Positions 1-9,100 of a DNA stretch of 15,288 bases are shown one piece after another. Position numbers and translations under genes: made by a program. The notes under the pieces are model-generated. The model was not told the origin of the DNA. It worked only from the letters and a program-made list of their open reading frames with translations, and made no database searches. The stretch is from JAWPNA01 sp045402695 (GTDB lineage Bacteria; Acidobacteriota; Polarisedimenticolia; JACPZX01; DASXTC01): contig JAWPNA010000464.1 in the NCBI GenBank assembly GCA_045402695.1, positions 1 to 15,288 on the forward strand, in the 5' to 3' direction. Within the stretch, counting starts at the first letter, position 1; each line of letters begins with the position of its first letter.

Positions 1-38
1 CTGCTTGGTTCGCGCGGCCGCGCAGTGGGCTGGAAGGA

Positions 39-79
39 GGGGCGCCCGTCGGGGCGCGCCCCCGCGCGGTTTTCAACAT
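39..79 (+). terminator. Possible terminator hairpin of an upstream gene
   Basis: GGGGCGC (39-45) can pair with GCGCCCC (56-62) over a 10-base loop. The 3' arm also lies in a palindrome, GGGGCGCGCCCC (51-62). A further GC-rich run and TTTT follow at about 70-73. This could end transcription from a gene left of the window. Very GC-rich DNA forms such hairpins by chance, so the call is weak. Confidence 0.3.
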
Positions 80-183
80 CCGGTTTGGGGCCCGCCCCGC
101 GAGGACGCCTGTCAGGCCGGCCAGATCCGCGGCCGCAGTAGAAGGCTGGTGAGAAATGCGGGCTAAACACAAGACACCTTCAC

Positions 184-190
184 GGAGGAG
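184..190 (+). promoter_or_regulatory. Ribosome binding site that sets the start of the large secreted protein
   Basis: GGAGGAG lies 7 bases before the ATG at 198. The other in-frame start, at 156, has no comparable site. The residues it would add are basic and would sit in front of the signal peptide. The start at 198 is therefore preferred. Confidence 0.75.
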
Positions 191-197
191 ACAGACC

Positions 198-3100
198 ATG
201 CGAAGCGACCTGCGCGCCATCGTCACCGGCGCCCTGCTCGGGGCCGTCATGCTCTTCGCGCTTGGCCCGGCGCCCCAGGCGGCCGCGCCCGGCCAGGGCA
301 AGGGCAAGGGGAAACCCGGCGTCGAGTTCGACGAGAACAAGAGCCCGCTCCAGAAGGGAATGGAGCAGGCGGTGGATGAAAAAAAAGCGTTGGAGCAGCT
401 CAAGCCGCAGTGTCAGAGCGCGCTCGACAGCGGAGACGCAGAACGGATCGACAAGTTCTGCGATTTCCCGAAGCTGACGATGCGCAAGCTCGACGCGAGC
501 GAGTGTTCGAGTTGCGGAGACATCGTGGACCCGAGCGGCAAGCTCGTCGGCAAGCGTATCAAGACGAAGACCACCATCGATTACTCCCGGCCCGGCCAGC
601 GCGGCATCGGCATGACGCGTTGGGACGACGTCATGGTCCAGAAGCGGGCAATCGGCGAGATCGGCAACGGGACCATAGCCGATGACCGTCAGACCGGCGC
701 AGAGCGGTCCAAGCTTCGCCGCGCCGTGCTCTTTCCCCACACGGCCGTGAACGAGGATCGCGACTGTCTCGACCGAGTGACTGGACAGCGCCAGGGCGGG
801 TATGTCGACCCTGCGCTTCCGGCGTCGCCCGCCAATCTCATCGCGGACGGCGAGCCGGCATCCTGCTTCGACTCGGGACATCTGCTGAAACGGACCCTGG
901 TGGAAGCGCCGGGTGGGTGCGTCCACGTGAGCGGACGGGTTCTCGAAGGCGACCCCCTGGACGGGGTCGAGGACGAGTGCTACGACGAGGCAGGCGCGCT
1001 GAGGACCTCACTTGAGGAGATGATCGACGAGGATGGGCCCGAACAGATCGACGACGACAACGACGGCCAGCTCGACGAGGACCCCGACGGCGACCTCGAC
1101 GGGGACGGCAACTCCAACGACGACGGCGACTGCATGACCAGCTCCGGGGTCGTCCAGCGGGGCGCGGATTGCTTCGACGCGCAGGGAGCGATCCTGGACG
1201 GCCTGGCCGAATTGGTGGACGAGGATGGTCCGGACCTGGTGGACCAGGACGCCGACGGCCGCGTCAATGAGGACGCGCCGGCGGCCAGCCACGACGATGC
1301 CTGCAGGGATTTTGGCGCCAGCCGCGGCTTGAGGGCGGGACTCGGCGATGTCAGTGGCGACGAGTGCGGTCTGAACCGCGCTGTGATCGCCGGCGTGAAC
1401 GACCAGTTCATGCGCCAGCACGGCGTGAAGATGTATCTGGCCGACGATGACGGTCGTTTCGACCCCAACGCACCCGGGCTGGTGGAGTTCGGCCAGGAGC
1501 GCAGGAAAGTCGTGCTGACCGAGACGTTCACCATCACCTGCGAAGACGGGCTGAGCCTGGTGGACGGACAGTGCGTCTCCGGTCCGCCCACTCTGGCCGG
1601 CCGCCTGAGCCCTGGCGATGGCCAAGCCGACATGCTTTCGGCAGGGGCCGTCCCGAGCCCGCCGAGCTTCAACGGCAAGGTGACGGAGCAGGTGATGATG
1701 GGCTTCACCGTCGCGCCTCCGGTGCTGAAGTGGGGGCCCACTATCGAGGAGTACGCTTGTGTTGACCTGCCGTTCCTCGGAGAGACCTGCGTCGAGATCT
1801 TCTTCGCGCGCGTAGGCTACGAGTTCGACATGGCCGTGGGCCTGCGCCTCCCCATGGAGGTGTCGGTCTCTGAGATCCCGCAGCCCACGACGCTGGCCGG
1901 CCGCGAGGTCACTCTGCAGAGCATGATCCAGCCGCTCGATTTCACGGCGAAGCAATACAAGGATTTCTGCGTCAAGCACCGGCTGGCCGACGAGCCGTTC
2001 ATCAGCGACTGCGACAGGTTCTCGTTTCCCACGTTCCTGGATGCGCTCAATCCGGGCATCACGGCCGACACGATCGACGGCGATGAGTTCGTCGCACGGC
2101 TCGTGGTGTTCGCTGGAGTCATCGTGAGGGTCGTGGGAGCTCCCGTGATCAGCTGGGGGATCGATACGGCCACCGACCTTCCCACGCTGTGCACGTTCCT
2201 CCAGATCAAGGACAACAACTTCAACCTGCTAAATTTCGGAGCGGACCTGGCGCAGGACAAGGGGATCCTGGGCGCGCTGAAGAACCAACTTGCCAACTGC
2301 TCCAGCTTCACCACGCCTTTCGGTCTGGAGACCGATCCGACCAACCCGCTGCTCAAGCGCCTCCGGGCCTTCCCGCTCGGCAGGAGCTTTGACGTGCGGG
2401 CCGACTGCGCCGAGGCGCTCGTGCGCAAGGAGTCCGTCACCATCAAGAAGAAGACCCGCCCGATCTGCACGGGTCTGGTGCTGGGGGCCAACGGGGCCAG
2501 CCTGGGGATCGGGCTCGGGCTGGAGGTCTCCGCCGGCTCGCGGCGGGTCGAATCCGCCTGGAGCGCGTCCGAGGACGCCGTGGCGGCGTCCGGTCTGGCG
2601 GTCAACCCGATCGCTTACGAGCATTCGGCCGACGAGGGCGAGCCGCCCATCGACGTGGGGGTCATCGAGATAGACAACTTCGACCCGACAGTGCCTCACG
2701 ACACCGCCCGCGTCACGATGCAGGACTTCACATTCCTTCTGAACACCATCCAGCTCAAGCTGAGAGCGCGGCTCCAGTTCGGCGGGATCCTCTCGCCGAT
2801 CCCCGACCTGGCGGCGCTGACCCTCTACAACTTCATCTTCGATCTGGGCGACACGGGCATCCCGATCGGCCAGCACGCGGGCACCGAGAACATCGAGATC
2901 CCGATCCTGGTGGAGAATCACGCCCTGGAGGTGGACGCCAGGCCGGATCCGATCGATTCGGGTCAGCTCTCGGACCTCGACACGCTGATCATCAGGCCGG
3001 GAGAGGCCGGGAACTTCAAGGTGGCGGTGAGGAACACAGGCAGCGTCTTCGGGGATTTCGATAACTTCAGGGTGGAGCTGTCGAACCGGCCCGACCAGTC

Positions 3101-4487
3101 GCCGCCGTTCAGCTTCGGGATCAACCTGAACACCGACTTCGACTGCGAGGACTTCTCGCAGACCCACTACCGCGGTAACCCTCACGACTCGGTGGCCGAT
3201 GACTGCTTCGGGGTCGACGGGCAGATCCGCTCCGATCGGGCAGAGCTGATCGATGAGGATCCCGCCGGGCCGGCCGGGGCCCCTCCCTCGGTGCGAGACC
3301 AGGATGGCGACGGCCTGGTGGATGAGGATCCGGCAGACGCCTGGACGGCTCTTCCCGCCGCCGCGGATCTCGCTCAGAAGCGGATCGACACGGTGCCGCC
3401 GTACACGCTTTCCTCCGACGTGCCGGGACTGCCGGTGCGATCCGTAAGCTTCTCGGTGAGCCCCTTCCGCCACCCCCTGACCGCCCCTGGTGTCTACCCG
3501 GTTCGTGTCACGGCGGACAGCCTCGACGCTCGGGTGCTGGGGATGTCGCCTCAGGACGCCTCAGGCCAGCTCCGCCTCGGCGCTGGCGATGTCACCTTTG
3601 TAAGGGTCGCGTCGTTCTTCGACGCCCAGGTTGACGTCCAGCCCGAGGAGCCGGCAGGTCCGCCAGGCGAGGAGCGTCTTTATGAGGTGGCGGGGACCAA
3701 CTTCGGCAACGCCGCCGACTCGATGCGGGTGCAGGTGGAGTTCGTGGATTTCAACCAGGCGCGGTGTGGCCTGGCGACGCTGGGAACGATGCCCGCGGGC
3801 TCCAGCCCCGATTGTCCCTACAGGGCATTCCCGACCGCCATCCAGGCGGGGCAGGCCGGGGTGGACTGGACGACCGTGTCCGGGCTTGCCGAGCGTCTCG
3901 GCCCGCTCGATCCACTTGAGGTCGCATCCACCGGATTCGCCGTCCGCGTGCCCGACGACTGGGCCGGCATGCGGGACTCGACTTACCAGTTCATCGTCAC
4001 CGTCTCCAGCACGGGGGACGCGGCAGTCCCGGCGGCCTCCGATCGGATGGTGGTCGAGCAGACCGTCCTCGCCACGCCGCAGAGCAGGGCGCGCTACATC
4101 GGCCTGGAGATCGATGAGCTGATCGCCGAGATCGAGGCGATCGCCGCCGCAGGAATCGGCACGGGCGGTCTGAGCGCGATCCTCCGGCATCCGGTGAAGA
4201 CGAACAACGACCTCGCTCTGGAGATGATCCTGTCCGGCGATCCGGGCGGCGCCGCGCAGCTGCACTCGCGCAACGTCCGCATGCTGCAGGGGTTCCTCCT
4301 GGCGCTCGAGGGATTCGGCGGGGGCGGCACGCCCCCTGAGGACTTCGTCACCGACTGGACGCTGAGGTCCGAGGCCATCCTTGCGGACCTGATGGCCGCC
4401 GCGGGCATCCCCGCAATCGCTCCCGCATCCACGGTCGAGAGCGGCGCGGCAGCCGTGACGACCCTGGGCCCGAGCCCGATGCCATAG
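198..4487 (+). CDS. Very large secreted protein with three DxDxDG calcium-binding-like repeats
   Basis: The product is 1429 aa from the ATG at 198. Residues 1-30 are a clear Sec signal peptide: basic start (RSDLR), hydrophobic core, and an AAA cleavage region followed by a Gly/Lys-rich linker. So the protein is exported. Cysteines are frequent in the mature part. An acidic unit with the pattern C-[FY]-...-DED...D-x-D-x-DG...-ED occurs at residues about 259-298, 324-360 and 1001-1048, resembling EF-hand/thrombospondin-3 calcium sites. Residues about 900-980 and 1150-1230 contain beta-rich stretches with 'RNTG' and 'GTNFGN' turns, like CARDB-type adhesion modules. The last ~130 residues are helical and loosely recall a FIMAH domain. 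A surface or matrix protein stabilised by calcium is my inference; I do not recognise the family as a whole. The reading frame is intact throughout. A hairpin lies 31 bases past the stop. Confidence 0.85.
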   Translation: MRSDLRAIVTGALLGAVMLFALGPAPQAAAPGQGKGKGKPGVEFDENKSPLQKGMEQAVDEKKALEQLKPQCQSALDSGDAERIDKFCDFPKLTMRKLDASECSSCGDIVDPSGKLVGKRIKTKTTIDYSRPGQRGIGMTRWDDVMVQKRAIGEIGNGTIADDRQTGAERSKLRRAVLFPHTAVNEDRDCLDRVTGQRQGGYVDPALPASPANLIADGEPASCFDSGHLLKRTLVEAPGGCVHVSGRVLEGDPLDGVEDECYDEAGALRTSLEEMIDEDGPEQIDDDNDGQLDEDPDGDLDGDGNSNDDGDCMTSSGVVQRGADCFDAQGAILDGLAELVDEDGPDLVDQDADGRVNEDAPAASHDDACRDFGASRGLRAGLGDVSGDECGLNRAVIAGVNDQFMRQHGVKMYLADDDGRFDPNAPGLVEFGQERRKVVLTETFTITCEDGLSLVDGQCVSGPPTLAGRLSPGDGQADMLSAGAVPSPPSFNGKVTEQVMMGFTVAPPVLKWGPTIEEYACVDLPFLGETCVEIFFARVGYEFDMAVGLRLPMEVSVSEIPQPTTLAGREVTLQSMIQPLDFTAKQYKDFCVKHRLADEPFISDCDRFSFPTFLDALNPGITADTIDGDEFVARLVVFAGVIVRVVGAPVISWGIDTATDLPTLCTFLQIKDNNFNLLNFGADLAQDKGILGALKNQLANCSSFTTPFGLETDPTNPLLKRLRAFPLGRSFDVRADCAEALVRKESVTIKKKTRPICTGLVLGANGASLGIGLGLEVSAGSRRVESAWSASEDAVAASGLAVNPIAYEHSADEGEPPIDVGVIEIDNFDPTVPHDTARVTMQDFTFLLNTIQLKLRARLQFGGILSPIPDLAALTLYNFIFDLGDTGIPIGQHAGTENIEIPILVENHALEVDARPDPIDSGQLSDLDTLIIRPGEAGNFKVAVRNTGSVFGDFDNFRVELSNRPDQSPPFSFGINLNTDFDCEDFSQTHYRGNPHDSVADDCFGVDGQIRSDRAELIDEDPAGPAGAPPSVRDQDGDGLVDEDPADAWTALPAAADLAQKRIDTVPPYTLSSDVPGLPVRSVSFSVSPFRHPLTAPGVYPVRVTADSLDARVLGMSPQDASGQLRLGAGDVTFVRVASFFDAQVDVQPEEPAGPPGEERLYEVAGTNFGNAADSMRVQVEFVDFNQARCGLATLGTMPAGSSPDCPYRAFPTAIQAGQAGVDWTTVSGLAERLGPLDPLEVASTGFAVRVPDDWAGMRDSTYQFIVTVSSTGDAAVPAASDRMVVEQTVLATPQSRARYIGLEIDELIAEIEAIAAAGIGTGGLSAILRHPVKTNNDLALEMILSGDPGGAAQLHSRNVRMLQGFLLALEGFGGGGTPPEDFVTDWTLRSEAILADLMAAAGIPAIAPASTVESGAAAVTTLGPSPMP

Positions 4488-4517
4488 TGAGAAAGTGGCT
4501 TCACCTGGCTTCGCGAC

Positions 4518-4553
4518 GGGAGGTTCCTCTACGGACTCGTAGAGGAACCTCCC
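4518..4553. terminator. Perfect 16-bp hairpin after the large secreted protein gene
   Basis: Arms 4518-4533 and 4538-4553 are perfectly complementary over 16 bp around the loop GACT. The hairpin starts 31 bases past the stop at 4487. No T-run follows on either side, so it is not a textbook intrinsic terminator. It may act as a bidirectional transcription stop or mRNA 3'-end stabiliser, or it may belong to the mobile-element remnant that begins about 40 bases on. Confidence 0.6.
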
Positions 4554-4595
4554 AGCGACCGCAACCTCTGAATCACAGTTCTGGATTCTCGAACA

Positions 4596-4751
4596 TCACG
4601 CTGCTGGCCTGAGTGAGGGCTTGTTTCCTGGGGATGGCTGAACTTCCTTGAGGAAGCCGTGGACCTCACCCATCAATTCCTCGATGGTTCCGCAACGATG
4701 ATTCCGCGTCACGTTGGCGTGCAGATCCTACCATTCCGGACGCAACTTCGG
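4596..4751 (-). pseudogene. 3' remnant of an IS630-type transposase
   Basis: On the minus strand, translation upstream of the stop at 4596-4598 gives ...PKLRPEW, a stop (TAG at 4728-4730), then DLHANVTRNHRCGTIEELMG and about 24 more residues ending LRPAA. PKLRPEW resembles the P-E-L-N-P-x-E block that carries the last catalytic Glu of IS630/Tc1-type transposases, and the following 'ANVTRNHRC...EEL' segment is typical of the C-terminus of one IS630 group. The remaining ~300 residues expected of a full enzyme are absent: upstream of about 4757 the frame no longer looks like transposase. The in-frame stop and the missing body mark it as a dead fragment. The family call is from memory of the motif, not a search. 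Confidence 0.6.
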
Positions 4752-5644
4752 ATGTGACGCGCTCACGTCGGCGTCCCCGCCTCACAACCCAGCACCGCGG
4801 GGCCCTTAAGTGCATGCACAAGGGGGCGATGAGGGGGTTGTCGCTGAGCAAGAAGGCGCAGGTCAACAGGATCCGTGTCGCGTGGGGGATCAGGGCGGCG
4901 ATCGCGGCGGCGGAGAGGATGGCGGGGTAGCCAGCACGTCCTCCAACAGGCACCTCTTGCGCAAGGCCGGCCTACCAGCGCGGCCGCGCCAAGTCCTTTC
5001 CCTACGTCTTGTCCGGCCTGATGCGATGCAGCTGCGGCAACGCCTACTGCGGGCAGACCACCACCAAGGGCAAGAGAAAGACGTCGGGCGAGCCGGTGAA
5101 GACCGCCTCCTACTTCTGCTCCGGCTATCTGGCGAAAGGACGCACTGTCTGCATCCGCCGCGCCGTCCCGAATGACGAGATGGAGGCTTTGATCTGGCGG
5201 AGGGTGGACTCCCGCTTGGCCGTGTTTCTCGATGCGGGTGGAGAGGACCTCCTTGCGAAGATGATCGCGGAGGAGATTGGGGATTCAGGCACCAACCCGG
5301 CCGAACAGGCCGGCAAGCTCCGGGCGCGCCTCGCCACGATCAAGGAGAAGGCCTCCGTCCTGCTCGACACGATGACGGAGAATACGAAGGTGTTCGTCCA
5401 GGAGAAGCTGGCCGAACTCTCCCGCGAACGGGGACGGATCGAGGCGGCGCTGGCCGAACGTGATGCAGCCCCGCAGGTTGAACCCGTGGACCTGAGGGCC
5501 CTGGCGAGCGAGCTACGGGCCTACGTGGGCCGCCTGGACGAGATTCGGACCTGCGGCTCGGTCGAGGAGCAGAAGACCTCCCTGCGGGGATTCATCGATC
5601 GCATCGAGGTGAGAACGCGGGAGGGAGAAGCGCTGGTCTTCTGG

Positions 5645-5698
5645 AAAAAACTCCCGGCTCCACCCGCTACAGGGTCGAATGGAGCCGGGATGTCTTTT
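5645..5698. terminator. Bidirectional intrinsic terminator inside the recombinase tail
   Basis: TCCCGGCTCCA (5652-5662) pairs perfectly with TGGAGCCGGGA (5680-5690), an 11-bp stem with a 17-base loop. An A-run (5645-5650) precedes it and TCTTTT (5693-5698) follows, as expected of a terminator that works in both directions. It lies within the open frame of the serine recombinase remnant. Confidence 0.6.
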
Positions 5699-5702
5699 AG
5701 GG

Positions 5703-5715
5703 TGGTAGCGGGGGC
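5703..5715 (+). repeat. 13-base copy of a tRNA-Met 3' end (attachment-site scar)
   Basis: TGGTAGCGGGGGC is identical to 14862-14874, in the same orientation. Read on the minus strand it is GCCCCCGCTACCA, the end of a tRNA including the 3' acceptor strand, discriminator base and CCA. Identity stops after this point (next bases ACGC instead of TGGA). It sits at the 3' end of a recombinase gene, where attachment sites are normally found. I read it as the remains of an att site cut off by a later rearrangement. Confidence 0.5.
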
Positions 5716-5788
5716 ACGCTACTCAGCAGAAAAGACACGAGCGGGCCAACCCGAACGCCTGCCGCTGCCGAGCCGCAGGGCTGCTTGA

Positions 5789-6142
5789 GTCGTTCCGGCA
5801 TGATCTGATCGAGCACAGAGGATCTAATGGGCTTCGGCATCGACCTTGAGAAGAACCGGCTGGTAGCCACAAGGGTTGCGTGGCCGTCCAGGCCAACGCG
5901 CGCCTGGGCGCGTCGTCCCCCCATTCTGGGCGCCTGCGGCTGCCCATCGCTCTCCTCGGCGCTTCCGATCTCCCCCGGGATCGACTGCCTCCTCAGGTGA
6001 TCGGGAATTCGAGTCGATCCTCCGGTTCGAACCTCGCAGGGATCTGGACTTCGTGGACCAACCATTCCTGACCGCGTGAGCCTTTCGGCGGTTTCCGTGT
6101 CTATAAGGAATGCGAGCCCCGGCCGCCCGCTCCCGGCGCGAT
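5789..6142. other. Intergenic region with no recognisable gene
   Basis: Between the recombinase remnant and the next ribosome binding site I see no gene. A small inverted repeat, CCAGGC (5888-5893) / GCCTGG (5902-5907), and the palindrome GGTTCGAACC near 6030 are the only local structures. The palindrome looks like a tRNA T-loop, but flanking bases do not form a T-stem. No convincing promoter was found. Confidence 0.4.
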
Positions 6143-6147
6143 GGAGG
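6143..6147 (+). promoter_or_regulatory. Ribosome binding site that sets the start of the VIT/vWA protein
   Basis: GGAGG lies 6 bases before ATG 6154, and the protein begins directly with a signal peptide there. The earlier in-frame GTG at 6076 has no such site and would bury the signal peptide behind 26 residues. Confidence 0.75.
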
Positions 6148-6153
6148 AATCCG

Positions 6154-9100
6154 ATGGACATCTCGGCCTCGACCGTCGCCCGAAGCTTGATCCTCTCCCT
6201 TCTGATGCTGAGTCTGTCGACACGGCCGGCTCCTGCCGCGGGCGTGGACGATGACGCGCCAGGGCAGGGGACTCTCCATGGGAAGGACGCCTCCGGCGAA
6301 CTCGTCCCCATGCCCCTTCGTCACACGGATGTGCGCGCGGAGGTCACCGGGTTCGTGGCGAGCGTGCAGGTGGTTCAGACATTCGGCAATCCGTTCGAGT
6401 CCGCCATCGAGGCGACGTATCTCTTCCCGCTGCCCGAGCGCGCGGCCGTCAACGACTTTCTGCTCGAGGTGGGAGAACGGCGCGTCCGCGGCGAGATCCA
6501 CCGCCGTGAAGAGGCCAAGAGGATCTACGAGACGGCGCGCGCCACGGGGTACACCGCGTCGCTACTCGACCAGGAGCGTCCGAACATCTTCAGACAGTCG
6601 GTGGCCAACATCCCACCGGGGAAGGAAGTGAAGGTCCATCTGCGATACATCGACATCCTGCCGTTCGCCGACGGCGCCTATCGTTTCCTCTATCCGATGG
6701 CGGTTGGACCCCGGTATTCGCCGAGTCCGACCGCGCCGGCCACGGCCCCCGACGGCGATCCCGTCCGCCTCTCGTACCTGAACCCGCGCTTCCGCGCCGG
6801 CAACGACATCGCGATCACCCTGGATCTCGATGCAGGCGTGACGATCCGCTCGCTCACAAGCGACAGTCACAAGATCATCGTGACGGGCGTCGGCCCCACT
6901 CGCGCCCGGGTTGCGCTCGCTCCCGAGGACATGCTCCCGAACAAAGACCTGATGCTGCGCTGGGAGGTCGCGGGCGAAATGCCCGAGGTCGGTCTGCTGG
7001 CCCATCGCGGCGACGACGAGGGCTTCTTCGCGCTGCTGATTCAGCCGAAGGCCGAGGTCGCGGCCGACGAGGCCTCGCCCAAAGAGGTCATCTTCGTCCT
7101 GGACCAGTCGGGCAGCATGACCGGTCTGCCGATCGAGATGTCGAAGAGGTTCATGCGTCTCGCGCTGCAAACACTGGGACCGCGCGACCGTTTCAACATC
7201 ATCAGGTTCGATAGTTCCGCCACCGCGCTCGCCCCCGAGCCGCTTCCCAACACGCAGCAGAACGTGCAGCGCGGTCTCGGGGCGGTCGAAGCGATGCAGG
7301 GCTCGGGCGGCACCGAGATGCTGGCGGGGTTCCATGCCGGCCTCTCACAGCCTCGCGACGCGAGCTGCATCCGGATCGTCTTCTTCCTCACGGACGGCTT
7401 CATCGGCAACGAGGAGGAGATCTTTCGCGTCATCCGTGAACGACGCGGCGACGCCCGTATCTTCACCCTCGGGATCGGCTCCTCGGTCAACCACCATCTG
7501 CTCCGGGGGATGGCCGACCTCGGTCACGGCGCGTATCAGTATGTCCGCCCCGACGGCCGAGAGAAAGAAGCCGTCGAACGATTCCAGCGCTGGGTGACGA
7601 AGCCGTACCTCACCGATCTGGAGATCGACTGGGGCGGTCTGCGTGTGGAAGACGTGCAGCCGTCGCATCTTCCCGATCTCTACTCCGGCCAGACGCTGTC
7701 GGTGGTCGGCCGGTACCTGTGGGGCGGCACCGATACCCTGATCATCCGGGGGCGTCTCGGCGGCGTGCCCTGGGAGAAGCAGGTCGACACGACGCTACCC
7801 GAGCGATCCGACAGCCATGCCGCGCTCGCCTCGGTCTGGGCGCGCCAGCGGATCCACGATCTGCTCATGTGGCCCGACGCGTCCTCCCGGCCCGAGATCG
7901 AAGCCCAGGTGACATCACTGGCTCTCGCCTTTCGCTTGATGAGTCCATTCACCTCCTTTGTCGCAGTGGGCGATTCGGTCGTCGTCAACCCCGGCGGCGA
8001 CCCGGTACGGTTGGATCAACCATCGCCGATGCCCGAGTTCGTCTCGTTCGAAGGGTGTTTCGGTGCAGGCGGCCCCGCGAGGACGGAGGCCCTTCTCCTT
8101 CCCAGGCCGCGCCCTGTTCGGAGGAGATCCGATGCGTCAAGCGCCGAGATCCGCGAGCTGGAGGGTCGTGCCCCGCCGGCGCAGGCGGCAATCGAGGGAA
8201 CGGTGCGCGATGCATCGGGGAGCGGTCTACCGGGCGTGGTTATCGTGCTGAAAAGCACCGGGCTCGGAGTTTCGCGCCAGTCAGTGTCCGACATCGAGGG
8301 GAGATTCCGCACCGGAGCCGAGGCTCCCGCGAGTGATTACATCGTTCGTGTCGACCATCCGGGGTTCGCGCCGATGGAAATCGGTCCCTTGAATCTCCAA
8401 GCGAGTCGGATGAGCGCGCTTGACATCACGCTGCGCACCCACCCCGAACTCACCGAAACGATCGTCGTCGAAGCCAGAGGCAGCATCGTCGATGCTGAGA
8501 GCACGAGGACGAGCAGCACCTTCCATTCTGAATTCATCGAAAGCCTCCCGGTCATCGGTTACAACAATCAGAACGTCCTGACGCTCGCGCCGGGTGTGAC
8601 CGGCACGGATGGAGACGGTAATGTCAATGTGCACGGGGCGCGGCAGAGCGGCCTCCAATACCGGTTGGACGGAGGCAACATCACCGACCCGGTCTCGGGC
8701 ACGTTCGGTCAGACCCTCAACCAGGACATCATCGAGGAGGTCGAGCAGATCACCGCGGGAGCGGCGGCCGAATACGGCCGCGCGGACGGAGGTTTTGCCA
8801 ACATCGTCACCAGCTCAGGCAGCGTCCCCGCCGCTCGGACCGCTCGCAGAGAGACGTCCGTCACAGCCTTGCCCGCGAACCAGCCGGACCGAAGCGAGCT
8901 CACCTCGATCGAGGAAGCGGCGCTTCGCGTGCTCGCGGACCTTGCGGATGATGGCAGACTCTCTCGTTCGGAGGGACTGCCCGCGCTCGCCGGCCTGCTC
9001 GGGGCGCAATACTCCAACGGTGGATTTTCCTTGTCCGTTCGCGTCCAGGCGCTCGCCACCTGGGCGCTCGCAGCGGCCGCCGCGTCCGAGCCGCGGCTCC

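Larger units (their letters stand above)
4973..5788 (+). pseudogene. C-terminal half of a large serine recombinase (zinc beta-ribbon plus coiled coil)
   Basis: The frame is open from just after a TAG at 4928-4930. Recombinase-like sequence begins near 4973 with YQRGRAKSFPYVLSGLMRCSCGN, the usual entry into the recombinase zinc beta-ribbon; the usable starts are TTG 5009 and ATG 5021. Zinc-ligand cysteines are seen in RCSCGNAYCG and in YFCSGYLAKGRTVC. A Glu/Lys/Arg-rich helical stretch (about 5310-5600), the expected coiled coil, follows, ending with SLRGFIDRIEV, typical of the C-terminus. The N-terminal resolvase domain with the catalytic serine and the middle recombinase domain are missing, so it cannot act as a recombinase. 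The frame runs through a terminator-like hairpin (5652-5690) and then through VVAGA, encoded by a tRNA-derived 13-mer; full recombinases and integrases ending in such tRNA att sequence usually read VAGAGFEPATFGL. Truncation is certain; the cause is not visible. Confidence 0.7.

Noticed and set aside
2229..3473. Long minus-strand open frame opposite the large secreted protein
   Set aside because: Shadow of a GC-rich gene; His/Arg/Asp-rich with no domain signal.
4829..4930. Short frame (33 aa, starting MRGLSLSKKAQ) just before the recombinase remnant, in the same frame but ended by TAG
   Set aside because: It does not resemble the missing recombinase region, and I cannot link it to a family; too short to call a gene.
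6020..6050. GGTTCGAACC resembling a tRNA T-loop
   Set aside because: Flanking bases do not form a T-stem, and no acceptor or anticodon arm is nearby.
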